Numbered from the stretch's first letter, positions 8,965 to 18,340 are shown. The stretch: DNA of 64,000 nucleotides from an uncultured Lentisphaeria bacterium (GCA_949298075.1 CASFVA010000025.1:26063-90062), one strand, 5' to 3'. Notes: generated by a model from the letters alone, not told the origin. A program made the numbers and translations.

Positions 8965-10221
8965 TTAAGGCTGTTGACGGCTAAGCTCCGCGCGGAATGC
9001 GGCGAGGGCTGCGGGGAATGGACTCATGACCCGCTCCAATACTCCGTGAACAAACGAGATGCACATGCCGTAATTGGTGATGGGCACTCCGGCCTGTTCG
9101 GCCAGCTGTATGCGCGAGAGGATTTCCCGACGATTGAACATACAGCCGCCGCAGTGAATTATCAGCCGGTAATCTGAGAGATTTTCCGGATAATCACGGC
9201 CCGCATATACTTGAACATTCAAGTCGGCGCCGGCGTAATTGCGCAGCCAGCCGGGAATCTTTACGCGTCCAATGTCATCCTGGGTGGCATGATGCGAACA
9301 GGCTTCGGCGATCAGCACCCGGTCGCCGTTTTTGAGTGCGGAGATGGCAGCGGCTCCCCTCGCCATGGCGGTCATATCGCCTTTCAGACGGGAGAGCAGA
9401 ATGGAAAAGGTGGTGCAGGGAATTTCCGGCGGCGTTTCCGCCACCATGCGATCCACCACCTGCGAGTCGCAGATTACCAGTGCCGGCGGGGTCCCCAGTT
9501 GCCGCAGCAGCGCCTGGTAACCGGTTTCCTTGACTGTAATCACCGGGCAGTCATGATCGAGCGCGTCCCTGATGGTCTGCACCTGAGGCAGAATCAGCCT
9601 TCCTTTGGGAGCCTGAAGATCAATCGGCACAATCAGCACGACGGCATCGCCTGGTTTGACCAGATCACCGATCAACGGAGGAGAGTTGATGAATTCGTCA
9701 GGCGATCCGGCGATGATGGCTTGCTTGAATGCGCCGAGAAACTCGTCTCTTCTGTTAAAATCAACTCCGGATACCGGCAGCACCGCTGAAACTCCGGCTT
9801 TTTTTACCCGTTCAATGAATTCCGGGGATGGAGCGTGAAGATCAATTTTGCTGATGACAGCGATAACGGCAATATTTGCGGCCTTGGCCGCCGCCACCGC
9901 TTCTTCTTCCCATGTTCCCCAGCGGTCGGCTTCACAGACGATCACTGCGACATCCGCGCGCTGGAATACCTGTTTGCTCCGGGCCACCCGGCGGGCGCCC
10001 AGTTCCGAAGAGTCATCAAGTCCGGCTGTGTCGTGGAACACCACCGGTCCTATTGGCAGCAGCTCCATGGATTTTTCCACGACGTCGGTGGTGGTGCCGG
10101 CTACCGGGGAAGTGATCGAAACATCCTGGTTGGCTATCAGATTGAGCAGACTGGATTTCCCGACATTGGCGCGGCCGAACAGAGCGATATGCAGACGCAT
10201 GGATTTGGGAACCGTTTCCAT
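8965..10221 (-). CDS. hydF: [FeFe]-hydrogenase H-cluster maturation GTPase HydF
   Basis: Scaffold GTPase on which the di-iron subcluster of [FeFe] hydrogenase is built before transfer to HydA. At 418 residues the length is normal. The N-terminal Era-like GTPase has GRANVGKSS (P-loop, about 14-22), the switch-I region SPVAGTTTD, DTAGLDD and the G4 motif SKID. The C-terminal metal-binding region shows EACSHH and, about 50 residues later, HCGGCM, the CxH...HCxxC cluster ligand set. A clear AAAGGAG precedes the ATG. HydE, HydG and the hydrogenase are not in this window. Its presence implies hydrogen metabolism in an anaerobe. Confidence 0.95.
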   Translation of the reverse strand: METVPKSMRLHIALFGRANVGKSSLLNLIANQDVSITSPVAGTTTDVVEKSMELLPIGPVVFHDTAGLDDSSELGARRVARSKQVFQRADVAVIVCEADRWGTWEEEAVAAAKAANIAVIAVISKIDLHAPSPEFIERVKKAGVSAVLPVSGVDFNRRDEFLGAFKQAIIAGSPDEFINSPPLIGDLVKPGDAVVLIVPIDLQAPKGRLILPQVQTIRDALDHDCPVITVKETGYQALLRQLGTPPALVICDSQVVDRMVAETPPEIPCTTFSILLSRLKGDMTAMARGAAAISALKNGDRVLIAEACSHHATQDDIGRVKIPGWLRNYAGADLNVQVYAGRDYPENLSDYRLIIHCGGCMFNRREILSRIQLAEQAGVPITNYGMCISFVHGVLERVMSPFPAALAAFRAELSRQQP

Positions 10222-10260
10222 GAGCGGGACTCCTTTGATTCAGAATGACGGCGTTGGGCA

Positions 10261-10290
10261 AGTATAACATAATCCCCCGTTGTTTTTCAA
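10261..10290 (-). promoter_or_regulatory. Sigma70-like promoter of hydF
   Basis: On the minus strand TTGAAA (10285-10290), 18-bp spacer, TATACT (10261-10266), with a leader of about 35 nt. Confidence 0.55.
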
Positions 10291-10330
10291 GCGGTCAGGG
10301 CTTGATTCCCGGGGGCGCCGGGCGCCATCG

Positions 10331-11560
10331 TCAGTCACAGGCGCTGATGACGATGGCGGCGTTGGATCCTCCGAATGCGAAACTGTTGGACAGAGCATGG
10401 CGGATCGTCGTACCGGTGCGGCATTCTCGCACGAGGTCGGCCCACCCGAATTCCGGATCCGGATTCTCCAGGTTGATGGATGGAGAAATAAAATGGCGTT
10501 CAAGCATGAGCGAGGAGAATATCACTTCCGCCGCGCCGGTGGCCCCGACCATGTGCCCGGTTTGGGATTTGGTACTGTTGATCGCCGGATTGGAACCCAT
10601 TACTGAACGGATGGCCTCAAGTTCGATGGGATCGCCGACCGGAGTCCCGGTGCCATGGGTATTGACGTACCCGATGTTTTCCGGCTTCAGTCCGGCATCG
10701 GCGATGGCCTCCGCCATGACCGCTGCGCTGGCGGCGGTATCAGGCACCACCATGTCGCGGGCGTTGCTGTTGGAGGCAATTCCGCTGATCAGACTGATAG
10801 GACGGACGCCGCGGGCTTTGACACTGCGCTCTGACTCCAGCAGTACATAAGCCGCTCCGCCGGCCAGGACGAAGCCGTCACGATCCCGGTCAAAAGGCCG
10901 GCTGGCCCGCTGCGGTTCGTCGTTGAAGCGTTTGGACAGCGCACGGCAGGCGCAGAATCCCAGTGCTTCAACCCAATCGAGCTGTTCGGCTCCTCCGGCT
11001 ATGACCATGTCGTACTGGCCGGAGCGGATCAGCCGGGTGCCGACCATGATGGCGATGGCGCTGCTGGCGCAGGCCGCTGAGACATCGTAAGATTCTCCGG
11101 TGATTCCGAAAATCAGTGAGATATTGGAAATTGCGCTGGATGGCATCACACGCGGTACTGCGTAGGGAGTGACGCTGCGCAGCCGGAAGTCGCTGTGGAC
11201 GTAACCGTCGGCGGCCTGATAAAGTTCAAGATAATTGCCGCCGGCCACTCCGCCGATAATGGCAATGCGGTGACGAGGTACCTCTTCAAGCGGAATTCCA
11301 GCCTCGGCGAAAACTTCACTTACCGCCACCACCGACATAACGCCGACCGGCGGACAGAAACGCAGCTTTTTCCGGTCAATGAGCGGGCATTCCGGAGAAA
11401 TGTTCGGCTGCCCGCCCACCAGACTGTCCAGACGGTGTTCAACAAAATCCGGCACTCTGGATATTCCACTGACGCCGGCGCGCAGGGCCACTTCATTGGC
11501 ATTCAGGTTGTCGCCCAAAGGGGAAATCAGGCCGCGGCCGGTTATGAATACTCGTTCCAT
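10331..11560 (-). CDS. Beta-ketoacyl-ACP synthase, FabB/FabF type
   Basis: Condensing enzyme of fatty-acid elongation, or of a related acyl pathway, 409 residues. The catalytic triad is complete: Cys164 in DVSAACASSA, His302 in VNTHGTGTPVGDP and His336 in KSQTGHMVGATG. The sequence leans to the KAS I (FabB) side, though I cannot separate FabB from FabF with certainty. I chose ATG 11560, which has GGGAG about 9 bp upstream. The in-frame GTG at 11569 would overlap that site. No ACP, FabD, FabG or FabA gene is adjacent, so its own pathway is uncertain. hydF is downstream on the same strand, with its own promoter in the 109-bp gap. Confidence 0.88.
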   Translation of the reverse strand: MERVFITGRGLISPLGDNLNANEVALRAGVSGISRVPDFVEHRLDSLVGGQPNISPECPLIDRKKLRFCPPVGVMSVVAVSEVFAEAGIPLEEVPRHRIAIIGGVAGGNYLELYQAADGYVHSDFRLRSVTPYAVPRVMPSSAISNISLIFGITGESYDVSAACASSAIAIMVGTRLIRSGQYDMVIAGGAEQLDWVEALGFCACRALSKRFNDEPQRASRPFDRDRDGFVLAGGAAYVLLESERSVKARGVRPISLISGIASNSNARDMVVPDTAASAAVMAEAIADAGLKPENIGYVNTHGTGTPVGDPIELEAIRSVMGSNPAINSTKSQTGHMVGATGAAEVIFSSLMLERHFISPSINLENPDPEFGWADLVRECRTGTTIRHALSNSFAFGGSNAAIVISACD

Positions 11561-11789
11561 GCAAAACACTCCCGTCTTAGCTCAAGGAAAACAGGACCGC
11601 AACCGCAGTCCACCCTATAATATATCGCAAGGGTGGAATTTTTCTACTGTCAGGAATTAAAAAGTTGTGGAATATTGTTAAGGCTTGTGCTATATTTCGC
11701 TGCATGCAGCTGGGGACGGTGGAGCAGTGATCTGATCCGGAGTCCGGCGGCATGACGGAAAACTAAAAGTCGCAGACCAACATAATCAT

Positions 11790-12797
11790 ATGGCGTTGCT
11801 GAGCGTAAAAAATCTCTCTGTTGATTTCTTCAACGGCCGGGACCGGTTGCCGGTTGTGGACCGTCTTTCTTTTGAGCTTGAAAGGGGAGAAGTACTGGCT
11901 CTTGTCGGCGAATCCGGTTGCGGTAAAAGCGCCAGCTGCCTGGCCCTGGCCGGATTGCTGCCGGGCGGCATTTCCGTCCGGAGGGCGGATTCGGCGGCAT
12001 TTGAGCTGCGTTCCGGAGAAACGGTCGATTTATTTCGGATTGACTCCCGGCATTTGCGGAAGATCCGGGGACGGGAGATCGCATATATCTTTCAGGAACC
12101 CTCCGCTTCACTTAATCCGGTTTTCCGTATCGGTGATCAGATTGCCGAAGTTCTGGAGTTGCACCGTCCGGACATCGCCGCTCCGAAAGCCGAAGTGATC
12201 CGGCTGCTGGAAGCGGTGGGCATTCCGGATCCGGCGGCGCGTCTGCGGGCTTTTCCGCATGAACTGTCCGGAGGCATGCAGCAACGGGTCATGATTGCCA
12301 TGGCTCTGGCCGGCGACCCCGCTCTGCTGGTAGCCGATGAACCGACCACCGCACTTGACGTCACCATTCAGGCTCAGATCCTGGAGCTGCTGGAGCGGCT
12401 GCGGCGTGAACGCAATATGGCTGTGATTCTGGTTACTCACAATCTCGGTATTGTCGCGGGAGTCGCGGATCGGGTCGGCGTGATGTATGCCGGGCAACTG
12501 GTGGAGTATGCTCCGGTACGGACGCTTTTTGCCCATCCGGTCCATCCTTATACCCGGGCTCTGCTGCGGGCGGTGCCGCACCTGGGGAGAGCAGCCGAAC
12601 GTTTGGAGACCATTCCCGGCGTGGTGCCGTCTCCGGCGGATTTTCCATCCGGATGCCGCTTTGTCAGCCGTTGTGCCGTGGCAGAGGCCGGAGCGGAAGC
12701 GCTGCGGCGGCATTGTGCTGAATGCCGCCCCGAGGCAAAACCGGTAAGCGGAGAGGAGAATCACTGGTGCGCCTGCCATTGTCAATCCGGGGAGTGA
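11790..12797 (+). CDS. Oligopeptide-type ABC transporter ATP-binding protein (OppD/DppD family)
   Basis: Cytoplasmic ATPase of 335 residues. Walker A is GESGCGKSA near residue 39. The Q-loop is [12 protein letters not shown], the signature LSGGMQQR, Walker [13 protein letters not shown] and the switch His lies in VTHNLG. The C-terminus has [11 protein letters not shown] and a Cys-containing tail (CRFVSRC, HCAEC), as in the OppD/DppD C-terminal domain. No OppF partner, permease or binding protein lies beside it, so its permease must be elsewhere. It overlaps the next gene by 31 bp. Walker A ends in GKSA rather than GKST/S-S, a small deviation. The ATG at 11790 has no strong SD. Confidence 0.85.
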   Translation: MALLSVKNLSVDFFNGRDRLPVVDRLSFELERGEVLALVGESGCGKSASCLALAGLLPGGISVRRADSAAFELRSGETVDLFRIDSRHLRKIRGREIAYIFQEPSASLNPVFRIGDQIAEVLELHRPDIAAPKAEVIRLLEAVGIPDPAARLRAFPHELSGGMQQRVMIAMALAGDPALLVADEPTTALDVTIQAQILELLERLRRERNMAVILVTHNLGIVAGVADRVGVMYAGQLVEYAPVRTLFAHPVHPYTRALLRAVPHLGRAAERLETIPGVVPSPADFPSGCRFVSRCAVAEAGAEALRRHCAECRPEAKPVSGEENHWCACHCQSGE

Positions 12798-13426
12798 CGG
12801 CGGTCAAACTGGCGCCGGCCGTTCTGATTGTCCTTATTGCCGCGACATTGGGGGGAACGGTCTGGCTGACGGCGAAATACCGACGTCCGGTGGATTCCGG
12901 ACCGGACGAGGGATCCGGCTGGTCAGGCGTGGTGAATGGCTGGTTCCGCCTGAGTGTGAAACTGACCGGAGAGGGGAGGTTTGACGAGGCTGAACGGCTG
13001 TTGCGGCACCTGGTCGGGTTGGAACCGGACAACGTCAGCATGTTGCGTTTGCTGGTCCGGGTGCTCTATGAACGTGGCGAGTATGCTGAATCAGGCCAGT
13101 TATGCCGCGATCTGCTGGTGATGGCTCCGGGCGATGCAATATTGCTTAATAACCTCGGAATGAATTTGCTGGCCGGAGGGGATTTCGAAACCGGATTGGC
13201 TTGCCTGAGACGGGCGTTTGATCTCAATTCACACCGGGTGCTGGTGGCCCGAAACCTGTCGGCGGTTCATTTCAAACGCCAGGAGGCGGAACTGGCGGAG
13301 TTTTACAGAAAAGCGGCCGTTTCCGGAACTGGTGAAATCCCCCTCCGCACGGTGGATTTCATTGTGTTTCAGGAGCCGGCCGCCACCGGTGGAAACATCG
13401 ATACAGGGAGCAGTGGAACCAAATGA
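12767..13426 (+). CDS. Membrane-anchored TPR protein
   Basis: 219-residue protein of unknown function. An N-terminal membrane segment (VKLAPAVLIVLIAATLGGTVWL) is followed by about three tetratricopeptide-like repeats, with cores such as GRFDEAERLLRHLVGLEPDN and GDFETGLACLRRAFDLNSH. The domain should face the periplasm. I chose GTG 12767 because AGAGGAGAA lies at ideal distance. The in-frame ATG at 12722 lacks an SD and lies further inside the previous gene. It overlaps the OppD-like gene by 31 bp and mutL by 4 bp (ATGA), so all three are probably translationally coupled. Confidence 0.7.
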   Translation: MRLPLSIRGVTAVKLAPAVLIVLIAATLGGTVWLTAKYRRPVDSGPDEGSGWSGVVNGWFRLSVKLTGEGRFDEAERLLRHLVGLEPDNVSMLRLLVRVLYERGEYAESGQLCRDLLVMAPGDAILLNNLGMNLLAGGDFETGLACLRRAFDLNSHRVLVARNLSAVHFKRQEAELAEFYRKAAVSGTGEIPLRTVDFIVFQEPAATGGNIDTGSSGTK

Positions 13427-15381
13427 GCCGAATACGCATAATGAGCGAAGACCTCAGCAACCGGATTGCCGCCGGAGAGGTCATCGAGCGGCCGGCCTCG
13501 GTAGTCAAAGAACTCGTCGAGAATGCCGTAGATGCCGGTGCCAGGCATATTACCGTTACCGCAGAGCGTTCCGGAATCCGCCGGATTGTCGTCGCCGATG
13601 ACGGCTGCGGCATGGATGCCGATGATGCCCTGCTTTGCATTGAGCCTCACGGCACCAGCAAACTTCGCACTGTTGAGGATATCGACAGCATAGTAACCCT
13701 GGGGTTCCGGGGAGAGGCCCTGCCGTCAATAGCGGCGGTCAGCAGATTCACGCTGCTGACCCGGACGGCAGATTCCGGAGAAGCCACTCGGGTGCGTCTT
13801 GAGGGCGGCCGTTTGTTGGAGACCGCTCCGGGGGCCGGTCCGGTGGGTACCACGGTTGAGGTGCGTGATCTCTTTTTCAACACTCCTGCCAGGCGCAAAT
13901 TTCTGAAGTCTCCGGCTACGGAAGCCCATCATATTGAAGAAGCGGTCATGGCGTTGGCAATCGGTTATCGTGAAATCGGCTTTGAGCTGAAAATTGATGG
14001 CAGAATGGTGTTCAACTGTCCGGCCGGTGGTACGTTGGAATACCGGTTGCGTGAGCTCTTCGGCGGTGGTTATGCGGGAAATCTGATTCCGGTGGAACAC
14101 CGGGAGGGATCCCTCCGGATCACTGGATTGATTGCCGGTCCCGGTTTTACCCGGATCGGACGTCGCGAACAGCGGGTATTCATCAACCGGAGAGCCGTGG
14201 AGGCTCCGGCAATCTACCGTGGAATCCGGGAGGGCTATGGCACTCTGGAGTCCGAGAGCGGTCGTTTTCCGCCGGTTGTTCTGTTTCTGGAACTGCCGCC
14301 TGAAGAGGTGGATGTCAATGTTCATCCGGCGAAACGCGAGGTGCGTTTTAAATCGGAGTTCGCGATAACCCGTTGTGTATCAGCGGCCGTCGCCGCGGCG
14401 CTGAAAGGTGGGGGCCGCCTGGACTCCGCCGCGGCCGGGGGCCCGGCGAACGGATTGCCGTTGTCTGGCAAAGTCCCGATTGCCCGGGTGCTGGAAGGGG
14501 TGGAAATCACCTACCGGCCGAAGAATGCTCTGCAGCCTGACTTGGCAAACTGGCATTGTGTTGATGAAGACAGTGAGGAGAAAAACCCTCCGACGGCGAA
14601 GGTGTCGGAAGCCGTCGGCCGGAGTATTCCCGGCGATGCAGATATTCCGGAGTTTTCATCGTCAGATCCGGCTCCGGAGATGCTGACTGACCGTGACGAC
14701 GGGGCGACTGGATTTCCGGCGGGTACGGGGGCAAGTATTTCTCCTGAACCGGCAAAGCCCTGTCCGGAGCCGGAGCCTGAGCCGGTTTCCATCGCATTCG
14801 CCGGTGATTGGCCGGAAGAGGTGCTTGGAATTTTTGATGCCACGTACATACTGGCTTCCGGGCGGGAGGGGCTGGTGCTGATTGACCAGCATGCCGCCCA
14901 CGAACGAGTTATGTTTGAACGCCTCCTGGCTGAAGCAAGGCATACCGGTGCCGCTTCCCAGCGGCTGCTGCTGCCGCAAACGGTGGAACTTTCCCGCCCT
15001 CAGGCCGGTTTGCTGTTGCGCAACAGCAAGGTTTTTGAGAAACTGGGATTTGATGTCGAACCGGCCGGCGGCGCCACCATTATTATCAATGCAGTTCCCA
15101 ACTCCCTCGGCACCAGGCGTGCTTTGGATGAGGTTTTGCCTGATATGTTGGACGAGCTGGTGGAAAACGCCTCGGCACGGCTGCCGGTGGAACCCGAGTA
15201 TGTGGCCCGGGCGGCCTGCCATGCCGCAGTCAAAGCCCATGACGAATTAACATTGGAGGCAGCCCGGGAGCTGCTGCGGCAGCTGCGGCGCTGCCGGCAG
15301 GGCACCCTGTGCCCGCATGGACGACCCACCATGGTGACTATTACCCGCAAAGAGCTGGAAAAACGTTTTGCAAGACGCTGA
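13423..15381 (+). CDS. mutL: DNA mismatch repair protein MutL
   Basis: Mismatch-repair ATPase of 652 residues. The N-terminal GHKL domain has ELVENAVDAGA, DDGCGMD and TLGFRGEALPSI. Next come FFNTPARRKF and the transducer motif DVNVHPAKREVRF. A proline- and acid-rich linker runs from about residue 330 to 460. The C-terminal domain has DQHAAHERVMFE near residue 487, the metal-binding endonuclease motif, together with ACHAAVKAHDEL and CPHGRPT. It is therefore expected to nick DNA itself, as in bacteria that lack MutH. Its ATG overlaps the stop of the TPR gene. mutS is not in the window. Confidence 0.96.
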   Translation: MSRIRIMSEDLSNRIAAGEVIERPASVVKELVENAVDAGARHITVTAERSGIRRIVVADDGCGMDADDALLCIEPHGTSKLRTVEDIDSIVTLGFRGEALPSIAAVSRFTLLTRTADSGEATRVRLEGGRLLETAPGAGPVGTTVEVRDLFFNTPARRKFLKSPATEAHHIEEAVMALAIGYREIGFELKIDGRMVFNCPAGGTLEYRLRELFGGGYAGNLIPVEHREGSLRITGLIAGPGFTRIGRREQRVFINRRAVEAPAIYRGIREGYGTLESESGRFPPVVLFLELPPEEVDVNVHPAKREVRFKSEFAITRCVSAAVAAALKGGGRLDSAAAGGPANGLPLSGKVPIARVLEGVEITYRPKNALQPDLANWHCVDEDSEEKNPPTAKVSEAVGRSIPGDADIPEFSSSDPAPEMLTDRDDGATGFPAGTGASISPEPAKPCPEPEPEPVSIAFAGDWPEEVLGIFDATYILASGREGLVLIDQHAAHERVMFERLLAEARHTGAASQRLLLPQTVELSRPQAGLLLRNSKVFEKLGFDVEPAGGATIIINAVPNSLGTRRALDEVLPDMLDELVENASARLPVEPEYVARAACHAAVKAHDELTLEAARELLRQLRRCRQGTLCPHGRPTMVTITRKELEKRFARR

Positions 15382-15420
15382 AAAACAGGTTGTCGCTCAG
15401 CGTTGTACATCAAAGTTACG

Positions 15421-15460
15421 TTTTGTGCTAATCAAAATATATTTTGTGCGGTTTGACCGC
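15421..15460 (+). promoter_or_regulatory. Direct repeat plus small palindrome upstream of the nucleoside hydrolase
   Basis: TTTTGTGC occurs at 15421-15428 and again at 15442-15449, a 21-bp period (two helical turns). It is followed by the inverted repeat GCGGT-TTG-ACCGC at 15448-15460. This could be an operator for the ribonucleoside salvage operon; the function is inferred only from position. Confidence 0.35.
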
Positions 15461-15461
15461 A

Positions 15462-15489
15462 TTGCAAACTTGTTTTCTGTAATTATTTT
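15462..15489 (+). promoter_or_regulatory. Possible promoter of the nucleoside hydrolase-ribokinase pair
   Basis: TTGCAA (15462-15467), 16-bp spacer, TATTTT (15484-15489). A TATAAT at 15489-15494 is also present but is 21 bp from the -35. Confidence 0.4.
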
Positions 15490-15552
15490 ATAATTGAATT
15501 GGAAAACATCGGATTCTGTTGCAGTTTCCGATTAAAACAAGGAGATTATAAA

Positions 15553-16479
15553 ATGATTCGTCTCGACCCTGCCAAGTTTACCTTGATCGCCGATCGACCG
15601 GTACCGGTTATTATTGACACCGATGCCGGATGCGAAATTGATGATCAGTTTGCCATTGTGTATGCTTTGCTGTCCTCTGAAAATATTGAAATACGCGGTA
15701 TTACTGCTGCTCCGTTTTTCAATCCCAGTTTAAATGCCCCCCGAGAGGGCATGGAGAGAAGTTATCAGGAGGTTTCCACCATCCTTGAACTGATGCAAAT
15801 GCAGGCCCGTGTCCGACTTTTCAAAGGAGCGCCTGCTTTTATGTCCGGAAAAAATCAGCCGGTGGATTCCCCGGCTGTTCAGTTCATCATAAGCGAAGCC
15901 CGGGCGGCCAAAGCGCACAATGAGCAGCTCTTCATATGTGCCATCGGGGCTATTACCAATGTAGCCTCCGTATTGTTGCTGGCGCCTGAATTGGCTGAAA
16001 ACATTGTCGTGATCTGGCTGGGCGGACATGCGCTTAATTGGATAGGAACGCCCAGAGAATTCAATTTGGCCGGAGATGTTGCGGCGGCCCAGACTGTTTT
16101 TGAATCACCGTGCGTGTTGCTGCAATATCCCTGCAACGGGGTGGTCAGCAATTTGGAAACCTGTAGCGCGGAAGTCGCACGGCGGCTGGAAGGCACCGGA
16201 GCGATCGGCACGTATTTGCGGGACATCTTCCTGAAGCATCAGAATACCTTTGGCGAGCCGCGCAAGGTTATCTGGGATATTGCGACTATTTCATTTTTCA
16301 ACCTGCCCGCCGCCACTCGGTGGCACATTGGTCCCCGCCCGCGGCTGTCAGACGACTGCACCTGGAGCGTGGATGAGAACAATCCATTGATTATGGCTGC
16401 TGCGACCTGGATTGACCGCGATTCAGTGTTTGATGACATGTACGCAAGAATTGACCGCTTCGCCGGCAAAAAGGCGTGA
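15553..16479 (+). CDS. Inosine-uridine-preferring nucleoside hydrolase family protein
   Basis: 308-residue enzyme expected to split the N-glycosidic bond of ribonucleosides, giving ribose and a base. The N-terminal calcium-site motif IIDTDAGCEIDDQFA (about 19-33) is intact. Later AIGAITNVASVL and WLGGHALNW match the family's core. AAGGAG lies 8 bp before ATG 15553; the longer in-frame start at 15499 falls in the promoter region. A ribokinase follows with a 4-bp overlap, and ribose released here would be phosphorylated by it. No membrane or export signal is visible, so it should be cytoplasmic. The exact base preference cannot be read from sequence. Confidence 0.88.
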   Translation: MIRLDPAKFTLIADRPVPVIIDTDAGCEIDDQFAIVYALLSSENIEIRGITAAPFFNPSLNAPREGMERSYQEVSTILELMQMQARVRLFKGAPAFMSGKNQPVDSPAVQFIISEARAAKAHNEQLFICAIGAITNVASVLLLAPELAENIVVIWLGGHALNWIGTPREFNLAGDVAAAQTVFESPCVLLQYPCNGVVSNLETCSAEVARRLEGTGAIGTYLRDIFLKHQNTFGEPRKVIWDIATISFFNLPAATRWHIGPRPRLSDDCTWSVDENNPLIMAAATWIDRDSVFDDMYARIDRFAGKKA

Positions 16480-17369
16480 AAATGACTTGCGACGTACTGA
16501 ATTTCGGCTCGCTGAATCTTGATCGGATATTCAAGGTCGATCATCTGGTGCGGGCGGGCGAAACGCTGAGCTGCACCGGCTCGGACGCGGTTCCGGGCGG
16601 CAAGGGACTCAATCAGTCGATTGCCCTGAGCCGTGCCGGCCTTAAAGTAGCTCATGCCGGAAAGATCGGCCGGGGCGGAGATGTGCTGCGGCAGTACCTG
16701 CAAAAGAATGGAGTGAATGTTGAACTGGTTGTGCAGGATGAGTCTCTGCCGGGTGGTGAAGCTTTCATTCAGGTTGACTCCGAGGGGCGCAACTCGATTG
16801 TGCTGGAACCGGGAGCAAATTTTGAGATTACTTCAACGGAAATTGCGGCAGTGGTGGCGGAGATTCCCCGGGATGGCTGGCTGCTGCTGCAGAATGAGAT
16901 CAATTCCATTCCGGAAATCATGCGGGCGGCGGCCGGACGTGGCGCACGCATCGCCATCAATCCGGCGCCATGCAGGGAAAATGTACGCAACTATCCGTTG
17001 GAGTTGGCAGAATTTATATTTGTCAATGAAATTGAAGCTTTCGTACTGACCGGGTGCGATAATCCCGAAACGGCGGCGCAATGCCTGGCTGAACGCTATC
17101 CTCACGTTGGCATCATTGTCACGCTTGGATCGGCTGGTGCTCTTTTCAAGCGTGGCCGAGAGCGGATTTTCCAGCCGGCTCAGAAGGTTAAGGTGGTTGA
17201 CACAACGGGAGCCGGAGACACTTTCACCGGCTATTTTCTGGCTGGTATTCACCGTAAACTCACTGTCGAGGGTGCGATGAACGCCGCTGCCCGTGCCGCT
17301 GATCTGGCCGTTTCTGAGGCCGGAGCCGCGAATTCAATTCCCACCGCGGACCGGGTATTCGGAAAATGA
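16476..17369 (+). CDS. Ribokinase-like PfkB-family sugar kinase
   Basis: 297-residue carbohydrate kinase, probably phosphorylating ribose at O5. Motifs: GSLNLDRIF at the N-terminus, the GGKGLNQSIALSRAG sugar-binding motif near residue 42, INPAP mid-protein, VTLGSAGAL, and the catalytic DTTGAGDTFTGYF near residue 245 with the anion hole and Asp base. The start may be GTG 16476, overlapping the previous stop, or ATG 16482. Coupling with the nucleoside hydrolase supports a ribonucleoside-to-ribose-5-phosphate route. Other PfkB substrates, such as nucleosides or other pentoses, cannot be excluded. Confidence 0.88.
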   Translation: MKMTCDVLNFGSLNLDRIFKVDHLVRAGETLSCTGSDAVPGGKGLNQSIALSRAGLKVAHAGKIGRGGDVLRQYLQKNGVNVELVVQDESLPGGEAFIQVDSEGRNSIVLEPGANFEITSTEIAAVVAEIPRDGWLLLQNEINSIPEIMRAAAGRGARIAINPAPCRENVRNYPLELAEFIFVNEIEAFVLTGCDNPETAAQCLAERYPHVGIIVTLGSAGALFKRGRERIFQPAQKVKVVDTTGAGDTFTGYFLAGIHRKLTVEGAMNAAARAADLAVSEAGAANSIPTADRVFGK

Positions 17370-17413
17370 TTGACAGAAGTACGAAACTTGTTCAACTGAA
17401 AAGGGGGTCTATT

Positions 17414-18138
17414 ATGATAAACAAGCGTTTGTTTACGTTAATTGAGCTGCTGGTAGTGATTGCGATCATCGCCATCTTGGCGGGAATATTTTGCCGGCGT
17501 TGAACAAGGCGCGTGCCCGGGCCCAAACCGCATCCTGCCTGAATAACATGAAGCAGAACGGATTGGGTTTTGCCCAATATGGTGATGACAATCAGAGTAT
17601 AGTGCCGTTGGCCTATTATCGGGATTCCGGTTCCGGCCGTACTTGGCTGAGATTTCTTCGCGGTGAAATCGACAATCATGACTGGAAGCATAAAACCCCG
17701 AGTTATATTCAGGGGACGGGGACCGGGGTTTGTCCGTCAATTCATCCATTCAAATATGGTGAAGATTCCACTGCTGTATACGGAGTGGTATCCACGTCTC
17801 CGGGGAATCTGCATGCCGATTATCGCAATACAGCGTATTGCAACACCGATTATCTGACTTACCTTTTGCCGGCCAAGGCGAAGGGTCCGTCCCAATGGGT
17901 TGTGCTGAGCGACAGTCTCCGCCATTACAACAACTTGTGGACGATGGGGTGGGTTATGGCGCATAAACCCTCCGGGTCGACAGCTGGAATGTACTTTGTG
18001 CACAATGAACGCGCCAATTGGCTTTTTCTCGACGGCCATGCCGAATCCTGCGCCGTGACGGATACGAAGCCTATGGAAATTTACCGGATTCAGCAGGTTT
18101 TTCTCGGCGAAGATTTGCTGTATGATGTCAATTATTAA
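17414..18138 (+). pseudogene. Pseudopilin-like H-x9-DG protein gene with a -1 frameshift
   Basis: Starting at ATG 17414 (SD AAGGGGG) the frame reads [20 protein letters not shown], then ILAGIF, and meets a stop soon after. The expected continuation LPALNKARARAQTASCLNNM is in the next frame from 17491 and stays open to 18138. Compared with the intact paralogue at 25753, one base is missing in the run at 17487-17492. The rest looks intact: a globular domain, then HNERANWLFLDGHAES, the H-x9-D-G motif of the family. A sequencing or assembly error, a recent mutation or a programmed shift would all give this. Such proteins carry a prepilin-type leader cleaved before the Phe of FTLIE. Confidence 0.8.
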
Positions 18139-18230
18139 TTCGTTCAAATTCTTGTCCGCGACAAAATTGGAATTGCCGGATTTTGTTCTATATACCGCCA
18201 GGTTGCCGGGCGGCATCCGGACGTAATGCA

Positions 18231-18340
18231 ATGCCTTTCACCTGTTGCTCCATTTGTGTGGGCACCAGCCTGGTTTAACTTGCAGGGGCGGCAACTGACG
18301 GTTAATCCCAGGCTTTGTGATTTATGACAATTAAAGGCAT
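18231..18340. ncRNA. Candidate structured RNA (long interrupted hairpin)
   Basis: The 312-bp gap 18139-18450 between convergent genes holds a nested stem. ATGCCTTT (18231-18238) pairs with AAAGGCAT (18333-18340). Inside it, AGCCTGG and TTTAAC pair with CCAGGCT and GTTAA (18267-18314), with CAC/GTG outside. TTGC/GCAA closes a G-rich loop. The overall shape is a rod of about 110 nt with bubbles. I do not recognise a family and cannot tell the strand. Downstream of it, 18341-18450 shows only small hairpins. Confidence 0.3.
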
